From positions 186,001 through 250,000 of the forward strand of contig SWDT01000013.1 of the NCBI GenBank assembly GCA_009193035.1: a DNA stretch of 64,000 nt. The letters run 5' to 3'. The stretch is from Halicephalobus mephisto (Eukaryota; Nematoda; Chromadorea; Rhabditida; Panagrolaimidae). Made by a program: the position numbers and the translations under genes. Positions within the stretch are counted from its first letter, which is position 1, and each line of letters starts with the position of its first letter. Below the pieces are notes generated by a model. It searched no databases, was not told where the DNA came from, and worked only from the letters and a program-made list of their open reading frames with translations. Of the stretch, positions 46,168 to 58,539 are shown one piece after another.

Positions 46168-46418
46168 GATCTTAAGAAAGTCCTGAAAATAAAGCATACA
46201 TTAAATTCAATCAATATAAAAAAATAAAAAACTTATTCAAAACAATTAAAAAAGGAAATCATCAAAAAATTTCAAAAAACACCAAATATTCCTTTTCGTG
46301 TCGAGAACGAAAAACCCGCTTTCGTCTGTTTCTTCATTTTTTCCTTTCCATATATTTCCTTATTTTTTCGATTCAATTTTCGTTGTTTTATTTAATTCAC
46401 CTTGGTAATCCATTCAGA

Positions 46419-47315
46419 ATGGTAAGTTGTATGGTATTTTATTGTTTGGATATGCGGAAATCCAATTTTAGGCCAGAAACGCGGAAAAAGCCATGACGGC
46501 ACTTGCCCGATGGCGACGGATGAAAGAACAGGAGGAACGAGGTCCAGTTGCCAGAAGACCTATGGACACTAAAGAATGCAAAAAGTTAGCCGATGCAGAG
46601 CGATTCAGAAGAGAAATATTGGGAGATATTTCGAAAAAAATTGCCCAAATCCAAGTTTGTTTTTTGTGGAATTCCGTATATTCAAATTTCTTCGTTTCAG
46701 AATCCAGGTCTTGGTGAATACAAGTTACGAGATCTAAACGATGAAATCAATCGGTTATTGAAGCTAAAGTACGCATGGGAATGTCGGATAAAAGAACTAG
46801 GTGGTGCAGATTACAAACGGTTAGCGCCGAGGGAACTGGACTCAACAGGCCAGGGGATCTATGGAAACAAAGGCTATCTCTACTTTGGAGCAGCTAAGGA
46901 TCTTCCTGGCGTTAGAGAATTATTCGAAAAAGCTGCTGAAGAAGGAGAACCGAAAGAAAAGAAACGCGGGGACTTGTTGAAAAACGTCGATGCCAACTAT
47001 TACGGTTACATGGATGATGATGACGGATTATTGATCCCGTTGGAGAGAACAGAAGAAGAACAAGCTCGACGAAGATTAGAAGAGGAATGGAAGGAAAAAG
47101 GACCGGCAATGAACAGATGGGACGACATGGACGATGAAATGTACAAAGTCGGCGACGATTCCGACGACGAATTCGACGTCAAAGAATCCATCGTCATCGG
47201 CGATGATGGAAAAGAAATGGTCATCAAACACGTCATGGTGCCTTCTCAAAAGGAAATCGAAGAAATGATTGTCGAACGAAAGAAACAATATCTCATGACC
47301 AAGTTTGTTGGTTAA
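46419..47315 (+). CDS. isy-1: Pre-mRNA splicing factor ISY1
   Basis: Three exons: 46419-46421 (only the ATG), 46472-46654 and 46701-47315, 266 residues in all (human 285). The start MARNAEKAMTALARW matches the family almost residue for residue, which fixes the ATG-only first exon. Further matches: LGDISKKIAQIQNPGLGEY, LRDLNDEINRLL, YFGAAKDLPGVRELFEK, YYGYMDDDDGLLIPLE, and the C-terminal VPSQKEIEEMIVERKKQYLM. ISY1 is a component of the Prp19-associated (NTC) group of the spliceosome and helps link the first catalytic step with proofreading by Prp16. The gene is convergent with ENPP, the stops being 83 bp apart. Confidence 0.96.
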
Positions 47316-47398
47316 GACGATCTCTTATTTTATTCAACATTGTTTATAAAAAATCACCCAACAACAACCCGTAATTACCACTTAAACTATACAAAAAA

Positions 47399-50300
47399 TC
47401 ATAGTTGCCAAAGCTCTTGTGAAATATTCGTCCTTATCCGTAGGGAAGTGATTTCCGAGTACCATAATGGTTCTTCAAAAAAGTGGATTCCAGTGAGCAA
47501 TTCTATATCCCTAACTCTAGCTGTATTCATCATTAAATACTCCATCGGATCCAGACAATTTGTCTCAGCTTCATTTTTAATAATAAATGACAAAACTTTC
47601 GTATCAAGTTCATTTTCACATCTATGTCCATCTAGATTCCATTTGTTGTTTTCACATCTCATTAAAATTCTATAAAAATGTGTAGGTTTTTGTGGAGATT
47701 CTGTCAAAACAATAGGATCAGCAATTCCATTATAATCTTCATCATATATAGTTCCAGAAACAACAACTAATCTAGAATACTTTTTAGCATATTGATGAGT
47801 AATATTCTGAAGGTAAGCAAATGGACCTACAAGTTATCATTATTTCTAATTTTTAAATAACAAACCAACCTTTTTTAAATTCATTATTGAACATGAAATG
47901 AACTCTTCCTAAATCGTTTAATTCACTTAGGGAACTTGCCAAAATAGATCCAATTTTCAATCCATTTCTTTCTTTTTCTTTTGTAAAATTCAAACAAGTA
48001 TCATATCTAGCATCAATACTGTAACATTCATCTAGCTCAATTTCCTTATTTTGTAAAATAACTTCTGCTTCTGAATCTGTCAAACTTTCATAAATAGCAA
48101 TTGCTCTTGTTTCATCTTTTTTCAATGCTGTTGTGACTAGACTAACTCCACAAAGATCAATCAAACAATAATTCTGTTCTTCTGTGTGAAAAAAATTCGT
48201 TGGAATTTTAGAAAAATGACATGCATCCAAAATATCATTAGCTATTTGAATTTTCTTATTACATACTGAATCATCTGTACATGATTTGATTTCTCTTTTT
48301 TGGAACAACATTACTTGAATACATGGTGTCACAACATGAAGGAATATACTTTTAGGAGGATAAATAACGTTAAAATTATTCAATAATGGTTTCAGTAACC
48401 CTAGGGTCCCGTTATTAGGCACTTCATGAGGCAATCTTAGAAGATCTACAAAAAGATTAAAAATTTCAATATTTTGAAAAGACGGCAATACTATTCCTGA
48501 TTTAATATCCGGACCATGAGCAAAAAAAATAGCATGCATTTCAGGATCGACAAAATCATAACCATGATCTGATGTAACTCCATAATCTTCTTTTTTCGAA
48601 GAATAAAAACTTGTTCCTGATTTTCCATCTAAAATAACATCTCCAATTCTCGAGGTTTTAGAATAATGATATCTTTTTGGAATTTGATTTCTCAAAAACA
48701 CTCGAAACGATTTATCCACAGGACATGTAAGTTTCGAAATAATTTCTTTTGGATTTTCTGTCGAATTAGCGAGATATATTCTTCCAACAACTCCATTTGC
48801 AACAATCATTCCTTTAGTGTCTATAATATTATTTAAATAATTTTTTTTGTTTAAAAATTTCATTCCATGATCACTTAAAATAATAATATTCGTACAATCA
48901 ATTAAATTTTTTTCATTTAATTTAGAAAATAAAAAATCCAATACAGTATCCAAATATTTCAATTCCAAATCAACTTGTTTTTTGTTTGTATGAAAATGTC
49001 CTATGTAATCAGGTTGATCAAAATACGCCATAATTAAATCAGGTCTTTCATTTACCGGAAGTTCTAGCCAATTAACAATCATATCTACTCTTTCAGAATA
49101 CAATAGGGATTTATTATACGGCAAATCCCATGTCGGATTATATCCAGTAATATTATACGAACATCCAGGCCAAAAAAGACAATACATTTTTTTTCCATGT
49201 CTTACTGCTTGTGACCAAATAGGTTCTCCTTCAAAAAATTTCGAATATTTTGTTTTTTTAAAATCTTCAAATTTAGGAGAAATAGATGGATCATAACCTC
49301 CATTATCCACAATTCCGTGAGATTCAGGATACAGTCCAGTTGCAATTGTGTAGTGATTCGGAAACGTTTTCGACGGATAAGAAGGATAAATAAACTCTGC
49401 TCTTGCTCCACAATTACTCAATCTATTCAAAGACGGAACCAATTGACGATCAAGATATTCTCTTGCAAACCCATCGAGAGAAATAACAACCAAAGGAGGA
49501 ATAGTTACACTAAAAAATTACAATCATATATCAACTTTTTTACAAAATTGTTTTAGCATGAATTTTGAGTAACCGAAAGTTAACAATTTCAGGTTTGAGT
49601 GGTAGTTATTTCATAACCAATCATATATTATAGAAATCATATATGAACTTTTTTATGGACCTGTTTTAGCACGAAATTTTAGGAACTAAGATGGCCTAAA
49701 AATTTTGTTTTCACATGATAGCTATTGCGTAATCTTCCATCATTTCGAAATCAATGTTTTCGATTTGTGTTCTTTCTATATACAGTAGAACTTGGATATA
49801 AGATACCTCCGCTATAACATATCTCTTGTTCTAACATACGGTCTGAGTGAGTTTGGTTAATCTGCCTTCAAATTTACCCCCTCTATAGTATATCCTTTCT
49901 TATAACATACCCTTTGGCCAGTCCCAAAGGGGTATTTTATATCCAAATTCGACTGTATATCTAGAAACCTCTGATCTCGGGTATATAAAATATAAAATAT
50001 CTTGTTCACCATTTAAAACTAAAGGCTATATATGAAACAGTTAATAAATCAAAAACTAAAACATTCCAACATTCTACCGAAAACATGTTTTTTGTTGTTT
50101 AAAAATCACCAAAAACAAACTTACTCTTTTTTCTGACATTGTTGATTACAATTTCTTCCAGACCAATGAGATTCTGTTCTCACAAAATCAGTCGGAATTG
50201 TCGTTGATGGATCATCTGCTTGATTAAAACTTTCAACTGGTTTAATTGGTTCTAATCCAACAATTCCAGGTGAAAATTCATTTGCATTATTTGGTATTAA

Positions 50301-52656
50301 TCCAGCAGCTTTAGCTTGTGCTAATTGTTCCGGAGTTAATTGTTCCATTATAGATTTAACATCTTGTTCTCTAAATGTCCCATGTTTTCCATTTCTAAAC
50401 ATTGTCACTTGTTCATAAAGTTTCTAAAAATATATATTTACAAAATTAAAAATATATAAACTCACTCTAAATTCATTTTTTCCATTTTCAGCAACATCAT
50501 GATATTTGTCGTCCATTCTTTTAACTCTAACTACCAAAAATAATGCCACAACCAATACAGCTAAGGCAATCAATGTCAAAATAGCTAAAACAACATAAAC
50601 CATTGAAAATCGTTGTTTTGCCCATCTTATTACAGTACTGTTAGATCCTGGAGTTTTGGCTCGAGTCGATCTCGAATCAGGAAATCTAACAGAACCATCT
50701 TCTATTTCGATTGTTCCATGGACAGGTGAACGAGTCGACGGAGAGAGCATTGGCTCCTAAAATATTCTTAAATATCAAAAAATTAACAAAAAACAAAAAC
50801 TTCGAAAAACAATTACTATGTACATATACTTGAGAAAATCTGCAAATTTAAGTCCTAAGTAGATAAACAAACAAGTAAACATAAAAATTACAATACAAAA
50901 ATCAATTTAAATATTGTTTATTTTTAACATTTTAAAAAACTTAAATATTTTCTAAAATTTCAAATATTTTTTCCAAATTTTCTTTCAAAATTTAAATATT
51001 TTCTAAAATTTTAAAGACTTTTTAAAATTTAAACTTTTTAAAAAAATTGAATATTTTCTAAAATTTCTTTCAAAATTTAAATTTTTTTAAGAAATTTAAA
51101 TATTTTCTGAAATTTTAAAGACTTTTTTAAAATTTAAACTTTTTTAAAAAATTGAATATTTTCTAAAATTTGCCAAATTTCGAAATAATATTGACCAATA
51201 GCTTTGGACGGTGTTCAAATATCCAATTCAGAAGACAACAAAGGTTTGAGATCTCTTAGCAACAAAATCCAAAACTGGACATTCAGGAAAGTGTTCTTGA
51301 CAACTCTGGTCAGTCACGAAGATTGACTTTATTCAAAAATAAATAATTATTTCCCAAATACGTGAATTCAATTTCTAAGTGCACTCAAAATTCGAAAATT
51401 ATCGTCAATTGTCAATAAATATGATTTAAAAATAGTCCAATTTTGAATTTAAATCTTTAATAAAAAAAAATAAAAATGCGAATTTTATGAATAAAAAAAA
51501 CAAAATCAGTTCGAAAAGGATTTTGTTCTTCCGGAATTTTCTCCATAAACACCTGCAAAACTAAATCGAAATCAAGAGCCAAAAAACTCCGTTAAACAGA
51601 TGTGCAAATAAGGTTTGAATAATTTTGATAAAAAGAACAAGCAGAAAAAATCCTAAAATTCTTCAAAAACAATCATTCAAATTTAAAAATTTAAAAATTT
51701 AAAACTATTTTTTATTTAAATATTAAAAATTATTTTTTATTTAAAAATTAAAAATTATTTTTTATTTAAATATTAAAAATTATTTTTTATTTAAATATTA
51801 AAAACTACTTTTTATTTAAAAATTATTTTTTTATTTAAAAAATCACTTATTCAACATTCAAAACTGAAAATAAAAGTCATCAAAAAAAACATTTTTGTTT
51901 GAACTACAAAGGTCATCAGATCGATGTTTTAAAACAATAAATATTTTTGTTTATGACCTTCAAAAAAATCGGAAAATGGATTTAAAATTTTATTCTTGTG
52001 TTTGAATGAATTCATATATGGGAAATTTTCTACCAATAAGTATTTTTGAGATGATTATAATATTCAATAAAATATCTAGATTTAAGCGATTTGAGAAGTA
52101 AAAGATTCTGAAAAATCTCTGAATTTAAGCGATTTGAAAAGTAAAAGATTCCGGAAGATACCTATATTGAAGTAACTTTGATATAAACATATGGTTCAAT
52201 AAAATATTTATATTTAAATAATCAGGAGAAAATTATAGAATTCTAGAAGATACCTATATTGACGTAATTTCGATATAAACATATGGTTCAATAAAGCATC
52301 TACATCTAAGTAACTTTGCCATGATGACAGGATTCAATAGAATAGCTACATCTAAAAACATTTTAAAGAATAATAATCTTCAATAAGATACCTACATTGA
52401 AGTAATTTCGATATAAACACATTACTCAATAAAGCATCTACATCTAAGTAACTCTGATATATTCAGAACATTCAATAAAGCACCTACTATTAAATACTTT
52501 TTAAAGAACCGCAATAACGAATAAGTTACTCACATTTTCCTGTCCATCTTCATCGTCTTGGAGTCTCATATGTAAATTCAAGTGAGGATGTCGTCTCCTC
52601 GTTCCTTCCGTAGAATCAGAAGGATCTCCACGTGTAACAATCCTGAAAGCATTCAT
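47399..52656 (-). CDS. Ectonucleotide pyrophosphatase/phosphodiesterase (ENPP), type II membrane protein
   Basis: Five exons (52534-52656, 50466-50756, 50125-50423, 47870-49509, 47399-47826) give 926 residues, like ENPP1/3 (about 900). A cytoplasmic N terminus of about 92 residues is followed by a 25-residue transmembrane segment (about 93-117, VYVVLAILTLIALAVLVVAL) and a stalk ending NCNQQCQKK. The phosphodiesterase domain starts VVISLDGF (metal Asp250), with the nucleophile in SKTFPNHYTIATG (Thr286), then AYFDQPDYIGHFH, ILSDHGM and SDHGYDF as metal ligands. A C-terminal nuclease-like domain with many cysteines follows. ENPPs hydrolyse extracellular nucleotides or phospholipids at the cell surface. 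The somatomedin-B repeats of vertebrate ENPP1-3 are not seen. Exon 1 is the least certain part: translation could also start at the Met at 50750, just inside exon 2. Confidence 0.9.
49530..50055. repeat. Dispersed intronic repeat, copy 1 (carries a nested MITE)
   Basis: This segment of the ENPP intron matches, in reverse orientation, 59970-60305 in the ppt-1 intron. Shared words include GAATTTTGAGTAACCGAAAG, AACCAATCATATATTATAG and AGGTTTGAGTGGTAGTTATT. Similarity resumes on the far side of the inserted element (CTAGAAACCTCTG and TTTAAAACTAA). Without the insert the unit is about 340 bp. More diverged relatives occur near 26570-26760, 27840-28250 and 38980-39130. Confidence 0.85.
49783..49955. 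mobile_element. Pogo-like MITE nested in the dispersed repeat
   Basis: The 173-bp element begins CAGTAGAACTTGGATATAAG and ends with the complement of the same motif, TATATCCAAATTCGACTG. Its interior is AT-rich with TATAACATA words and no coding capacity. It is flanked by TATA on both sides. The ends recall the CAGTAGAACCTCG termini of pogo/Tigger-like transposons (family knowledge). The other copy of the host repeat lacks the element and reads TTCTATATATCTAG across the site, exactly the product of removing the element with one TATA. Confidence 0.8.
51695..51850. repeat. A/T tandem repeat, about 25-bp unit
   Basis: The words TTATTTAAATATTAAAAATT and ATTTTTTATTTAAA recur about six times in 155 bp. 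Confidence 0.8.
52050..52490. repeat. Degenerate tandem repeat of 80-100 bp units
   Basis: The motif GATACCTATATTGAAGTAAC, followed by TGATATAAACATATGGTTCA and AATAAAGCATCTACATCTAA, recurs at about 52155, 52245 and 52390, with partial units between, so the tract grew by duplication of a unit of roughly 90 bp. Confidence 0.75.
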
Positions 52657-53219
52657 TAAAATAATCGAAAATGACCATCCAGAACGACTTTGATATAACA
52701 CGTTAAATCAATTCTAATCAGAAACGAAAAAGAAACATTAAAGCCAGTCACCAAACGAAAAACAAGTCTGCTATTAACGGGAAAATCAATAATTGCGACT
52801 AAAGAAATAGATAATAGTAGGAATATTTTTGAAGTAATCAAGGATAGTGATTAAAAATATAAAAAATTAAGAATAGTGATTAAAAATATAAAAAATCAAA
52901 AATAGCGATTCGAGAAGGAAGACAATTGTCTGTTGGCAAAAAGAAACATTTGGACAAAAAATAAGTGCATTTCAACAACAATTCCATCAAGGTTTCCATC
53001 GACAAAATGATTATAAACTTTGTGTTTACTAAATTCAATAATTTATTTTTAATTGACAAAAATGCTTCTAAATTTATTGAAAAATCCAATATTTGTTATC
53101 CTAAAATTTTATGCTAATTTTTTATTCTTTTTTATTTTCATTATTTTTAAATTCTTCTGGATTTCTGACGGTGAATGTTGTAACTTTTTCACTAAGTGAT
53201 TCTGAAAATTCCGATCAAG
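52657..53219. other. Divergent intergenic region between ENPP and PITP
   Basis: About 560 bp between the ENPP first exon (minus) and the PITP first exon (plus); it probably contains both promoters. A short direct repeat (AAGAATAGTGATTAAAAATA-like words) occurs at 52840-52910. No gene seen. Confidence 0.55.
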
Positions 53220-54359
53220 ATGCTTATCAAGGTACATTTTTCTTAAAATTAATTTTTCATATATCAATTCCCTCTTGAAATTAATTTCTCATATATCAAT
53301 TCCTTCTTAAAATTAATTTTTCATATATAATTAACTTTTTTAAAATTCATTTTTATATATAAATTCTCTTTTTCAAATTTATTTTTCACATGTCAATTTT
53401 CTCTTGAAATTAATTTTTTATACTTTAATTTTCTTAAAATTTACTTTTCATATATCAATTTTGTTTCCAGGAGTACAGAATCCCCCTGCCTTTCACACTA
53501 GAAGAATACCAACGTGGACAACTCTGGTCAGTGGCTGAAATGTCCAAAAACGAAACTGGAGGAGGCGAAGGAGTCGAGATTCTCGAACAGAAGCCATTCG
53601 TCAGCTCCACTCTCCGTACGGACCAGACTATCCGAGGAATCTACACTAAGAAGATCTACCGACTCAAATCCAGGGTTCCATATATTTTAAAAAAGACGTT
53701 TCCAGATTTCGCATTTGTTCTTCACGAAGAAAGCTGGAACGCTTATCCTTACACAAAAACCGTCCTTACTGTGAGTTTTGACTTTTATTTTGGATTAAGT
53801 TAATACTTCCAGAATCCAGATTACATGAAGGAAAACTTCAAAGTTGTCGTGGAAAGTGTGCACCGGACGGATTCCGGAACTCACGAAAACGCTCTGAATT
53901 TGACTGACTTGAAAAACCGCGAAGTTGTCTTCCTCGACATTGCTGATGATTCTTTTCTAAAAAATACTGTAAAATAATTAAATTTTGCCTAATTCAAAAT
54001 TCTTCCAGGACCACAATAATGTACAAAATTTCAAATCGACCAAAACAAACAGAGGTCCTTTGTTGTCTGGCTGGAGCAACCACTTTGATCCTTTGATGAC
54101 TTCCTACAAAGTAGTATCTATTAATTTCAAATGGTTCGGACTTCAAAACCAAATTGAAAAAATCTTCCATAAAAATTACGCCAAACTTTTCGTCAAATTC
54201 CATCGACAAATGTTCTGTTCCATCGACAAATGGCATGACTTGACCTTGACCGAGATCAGGACCTTCGAAAAATACATCGCTGCCGAACTAAAGACACAAT
54301 TACAGGAAGGCATTCCAAAAAGTATTCAAATTTCAGATGATGAAGATGACAAAAAATAA
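53220..54359 (+). CDS. Class I phosphatidylinositol transfer protein
   Basis: Four phase-0 exons (53220-53231, 53471-53770, 53813-53968, 54009-54359) give 272 residues (human PITP alpha 271). The first coding exon is only ATG CTT ATC AAG, supplying MLIK before EYRIPLPFTLEEYQ; this matches the family start MVLLKEYRV. Other landmarks: GQLWSVAEMSKNETGGGEGV, ESWNAYPYTKTVLTNPDYM, KTNRGPL, FKWFGLQNQIE and FHRQMFCSIDKWHDLT. Class I PITPs exchange phosphatidylinositol and phosphatidylcholine between membranes and feed phosphoinositide signalling. The C terminus ends in an acidic run (SDDEDDKK). Intron 1 (53232-53470) consists largely of a repeated TTTTTCATATATCAATT unit. The gene is convergent with MSH-5. 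Confidence 0.95.
53234..53465. repeat. Tandem repeat in PITP intron 1, about 32-bp unit
   Basis: The motif TTAATTTTTCATATATCAAT followed by a pyrimidine-rich TCTTGAA stretch recurs about seven times and fills the intron. Confidence 0.8.
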
Positions 54360-54600
54360 TAAACATAACAAATATGAAAATAAACAAGTTTTAAAAAATT
54401 TTTCAATTCAATACTTCTTGATATTCTATCTTCTGTTCCTCACAGGTTTCAGATGAACTAAATTCTTTATTCAAACAATATATGTATATAAAAGTGCAAA
54501 AAACTAAAAAAAACACAAAAAACAACAAACTCCTTCCGAGTTCTTCTCAGGAACTTTCGTGCTAAGAACTCGCTTCTCGTTCTGCTTCGTTCCTAAAAAT

Positions 54601-57600
54601 TTACTCATTTCTCCGAGATTCTATTTGATTCTCGTTTAGATTTAACTTTTGAGATGGAACAATTCCTTCAAAGTAAATTTCTTCAACAACTTCATGAAAT
54701 GTAACGTTGATAGATCTATCACTTTTGTCTGTAATTTTACTGTATTCATTTGTTTCTTGAATAGTATTTCCTTGAGAAGTTTCTTCCAGTAGACGAAACT
54801 TCTTAGATACCGGTTCACTAATTCTCGATTTTTCTTCTTCTTCATCTTCATTCATCAATGCCGTTTTTGCCAATTTCAAAAAACCAACAGCATCATTAAT
54901 AAGGTCCCAATTTAAAAAAGATTCCATCAAAGTTTCCATTTTTTCCGCTAACCAGGAAGTTTCTTCATCATCTTTTGAAGATTCTTGACGAATATCAACC
55001 AAAGATTTTCCTTCTTTAAGATGCTCATATACTTCATTAGCTCTGTTGATAACTTCCCTTGAAATTCCATTTTTCAATGCAGTATAACTCGCAAAACTAT
55101 TGTCAATAACGCCTTCGACAAGTTTATATTGAAATTCGAGTTCATCCCCGTTCCGAGTTACGTTCAAAGTCTAAAAAAACCAATTAATTAAAACAATAAA
55201 ATACAATCTTACGTGAAAAGATAACAAATCCGTCGAAATCAATAATGTTTTTAAAGAATGAAAATGAGAAGAAGCAAAAATATGCGGACAATGATTTTTT
55301 CCTTTTTCTAACCAGAAATTCAACGAACTTGCAAGAAGACTTAATCCAACTTCTGTCATTGTTCCTTTTCCAAATTCATCCATAATAACCAAGGAATATT
55401 CATCCGACCTTCTTATTGCTCCCGACATCTAAAATTATTAATCAAAAACAAAAATTTCCAAACTAGTAATCCAAATTTTTAAAACTAATTAAAACAGTAA
55501 AGTTTTTTTCTTGAGTTGCTGCTACAATATCAAAATTATCTCGAATCAAACGTCATCAAATCTGCCGAAGAACCAGAAAGCAAGATCGAAAATGAGAACA
55601 AAACTTGATAGCAACAAATCTGGATGATACAAATTCAAGCATTCTCCACATAAAGATGTTATTGAAAATAATAAGAATAAGTTCAACATAAACCAGAAAC
55701 AATTCTAACATTCTATGCACAGAGCTCGCAAACCGTACAACAGTTATTCTCCCAATTTCGTGAAATTTATCTTTTTTAGTTTTCTTGATAGTTAAATTAA
55801 GAAAATATAAATTTAAAAACATTTTTAAAATCATCACAAATCAAAAAAGAGCAACTATTCCTGAATGGAAAACTGTCGTAGAGTCAAATTATTCCTTGAG
55901 AAATTCGATAAAATAATTAAAAACAAAAATACCTGTCTCAAATCATTTGCAAATGACGACATTCCATCCATAACAGAATCAATTGTATACATTCTTGTTA
56001 CAATTCTATTGATCGGTCCGATAGTTACATTTTCAGCTGGTACAAATGACCCAATATGAGTCAAATAAGCAATAATCCCAACAGTTTTCAAATATACACT
56101 TTTACCAGAAGCATTCGGTCCACTGATAAGTTTCACTTTAGTACTATTACCACCAGATTTGATAGGATTTGGAACAAATGTAAAATCACAAGTAATTTCT
56201 GACAATGGATGTCTCGCACTTCCAATGTCAATAATCGGTTCATTTACAATTTGAGGACGATGCCAGTTTAATTCTCTCGCAATTGTTGCAAGACTTAACA
56301 AGCAATCCAGAGTCGCCGCAGCTTCAACCGCTTGTAAAATTGTTACATTTCTCTTCAGAATTAATGTCTGAAGTCTGATCATTGTGCTTCTTTCAGTGTC
56401 GATTATTTGCATTTTAATGTCTCCAATTTCCTGATCTAAACGATCCATTCTGGGGGATTTATAGTGACTTTCACCATCAGCCGTGTAAACCTAAAAAAGT
56501 AAAATAAATACTTGTTCTAAAAACCCTACCAGATTCAATCTATGAGCCGCAATTCCTGTTAATGTAACTTCCTCAGGCAAAACTAATAGATATCCAATAA
56601 TGGGAACATAGCAGACACTACAGGACTCAATATCGTATTGTTCTGCTTCTTCTTTGGCTACTGTAGTCAAATATTCGGGTAATTCTGTGTACTTCTGTTT
56701 CAAATAATCGAGTTCTTCATCAAGTTCAGCATTGACGACAAATCTATTTTCCGCTAGACTTTCTTCAAAGTCCATTACTTCCCCAATGACGCCGGCTGTC
56801 CTGAGCAATTCGTTGGAGAACTTCATTCTGTCCTTGACAACAGCCAAGTTGATTTCTCTTTCGTATATGAATTTCGAGATGTCAATTAAAGAAAGACATG
56901 TCTGAAATTATTCGTACTATTTCAAATTACCTCAAACCCAACCTGATAAATGTTTAAAAAATCTCGAATAGTTGCAGAACCAGCTTTCAATCTTTTGAAA
57001 ATTGCCCGAACATTAAAAACATCCTTCAGTCTTGATCTTAGAAATCTCCCGACGTCTAGATTGCAGTCATGGTAGAAAAAACTAATCGCATTCTGACGAT
57101 CCAAGAGGACTTGTCTGTTCGTCGTGGGCCTTTCGAACCAGCGTCTGATCATCTGCTTTCCCGGGACAGATCTGCACATATTACAGAGGTTGAATAAACT
57201 GACTCCTGCTTTGAATTGGCATCCGAAGGCTTGTTTCTTTCTGATAGCAGAAGGATTGTATTCTGATTCGAAAATTTGAAGAGCTTTGAAAGTTGTATGA
57301 TCGATTTCAACAATATCGTCGATAGTGACTGTTCTGATGGCCTTGATGGGAGTCTTTACGTTTAATTCGTCGAATTCAACACCGATTCTTTGTTGATCGA
57401 GAAAGCGAAGAAGAGCACCAAGAGCTCTGATCATGTTTGTGTTTCTGAAGTCAATTCGGAAAGATGCCATCAAATTCGACCCAGTTCCGTGCTGCGAAAA
57501 TAACGCGTTAATCCTCTTTTTCGCTTCAATTTCGTCTGAAGTTTAAAATTAATAGAAATTAAAATAAATAAAAATCAAACCGAACGAAATAAAAGGCATC

Positions 57601-58216
57601 AAAGACAAAGCGGCGTAAATCTTGTCTTCTTCATCATCTTCAACTTTTTCTTCTTCAGAGACATTTTTTACAGTCGATATAATCATGTGATTTGACGAAG
57701 AATTTCTCATCTCTTCGGTGTTTTTGGGATCTTTGTGGAATGCTTCTCGAGACACAGGATTCTGGGACGGATCAGGATTCAGAGTTCCACGGAACACCGA
57801 CACATTGTTCGATTGTTGTGTAAACCCGGAAGTAACATCGACATGATCGACTTCTGGAGGTTCTTCTGTATCGTCGACGGTTTCTTCCTGCAAAGTTCGC
57901 TCGGGAACATTGAAGTTACCTAAAACAAAATTCGTCCAGAAACCACTCAATAAACTTACACAAAGTTCTTAATTTCCTCAGAAAATTGGAATCTTGAGCT
58001 CTACTAGCAATAACAAAGGACGGCCGGACTTCATTTACCACTGAAAATATATGAATTAACGAATTATGGAAATTACGAAATCTCACAGTTGGACAAAGAA
58101 GTAAATTCATGATCTTCTGCAATGTCGTTCAGAATGTAGATAGCTTGCTCCTGTTCGTCGTAATAAGCACCTCCGAGATGATAATTAGTATAACAAATGG
58201 ATAAATAAACAGACAT
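54601..58216 (-). CDS. msh-5: MutS homologue MSH5 (meiotic crossover factor)
   Basis: Eight exons (58087-58216, 57960-58040, 57581-57919, 56931-57535, 56530-56901, 55933-56490, 55213-55428, 54601-55170) give 956 residues. It lacks the mismatch-recognition domain I, as MSH5 does. Core matches: MIRALGALLRFLDQQRIGVE, then GCQFKAGVSLFNLCN, MDFEESLAENRFVV, CYVPIIGYLLVLP and the ATPase with Walker A GPNASGKS (about 633-640), SFVPAENVTIGPINRIVTRM and Walker B LVIMDEFGKGT (about 708-718). DEFGKGT is diagnostic of MSH5; other MutS proteins have DELGRGT. The partner is MSH4, and the MSH4-MSH5 clamp stabilises crossover intermediates in meiosis. The acidic insert encoded by exon 3 (residues about 71-183) and the long C-terminal tail in exon 8 are expansions relative to human MSH5 (834). 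Intron 6 is 504 nt, the others 41-53 nt or slightly longer. Confidence 0.94.
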
Positions 58217-58539
58217 TGAAGAAAATAAACAAAATTTTCAATAACGAAATAAGATAAAAGAAACTTAAAAATTACCCGATTTTCCTTAAAAAAGAAATGA
58301 CGGTCTTAATATTTGACCTTTTTCTGGTCTTGCTGAGAATTTGCCTTGTATTTTTCGCGGGAAATTTGAAAACCAGTGAATTTCTTGAAAAAAAGAATAA
58401 CGATCTTGGTATTTAACTCTTTTCTGGTCTTGTTGAGAAATTCATCTCGCACTTTTCGCGGGAAATTTGAAAACTAGAAAATCATTGTTTTTCATTTCGA
58501 GGGCTGCGGTTTCTGGGCACGTGATTTTTGTTTAAAACC

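Larger units (their letters stand above)
50757..52533. other. Long first intron of ENPP
   Basis: This AT-rich intron of about 1.8 kb holds two tandem-repeat tracts (51695-51850 and 52050-52490) and otherwise A/T low-complexity sequence. No exon-like frame was found. Confidence 0.6.
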
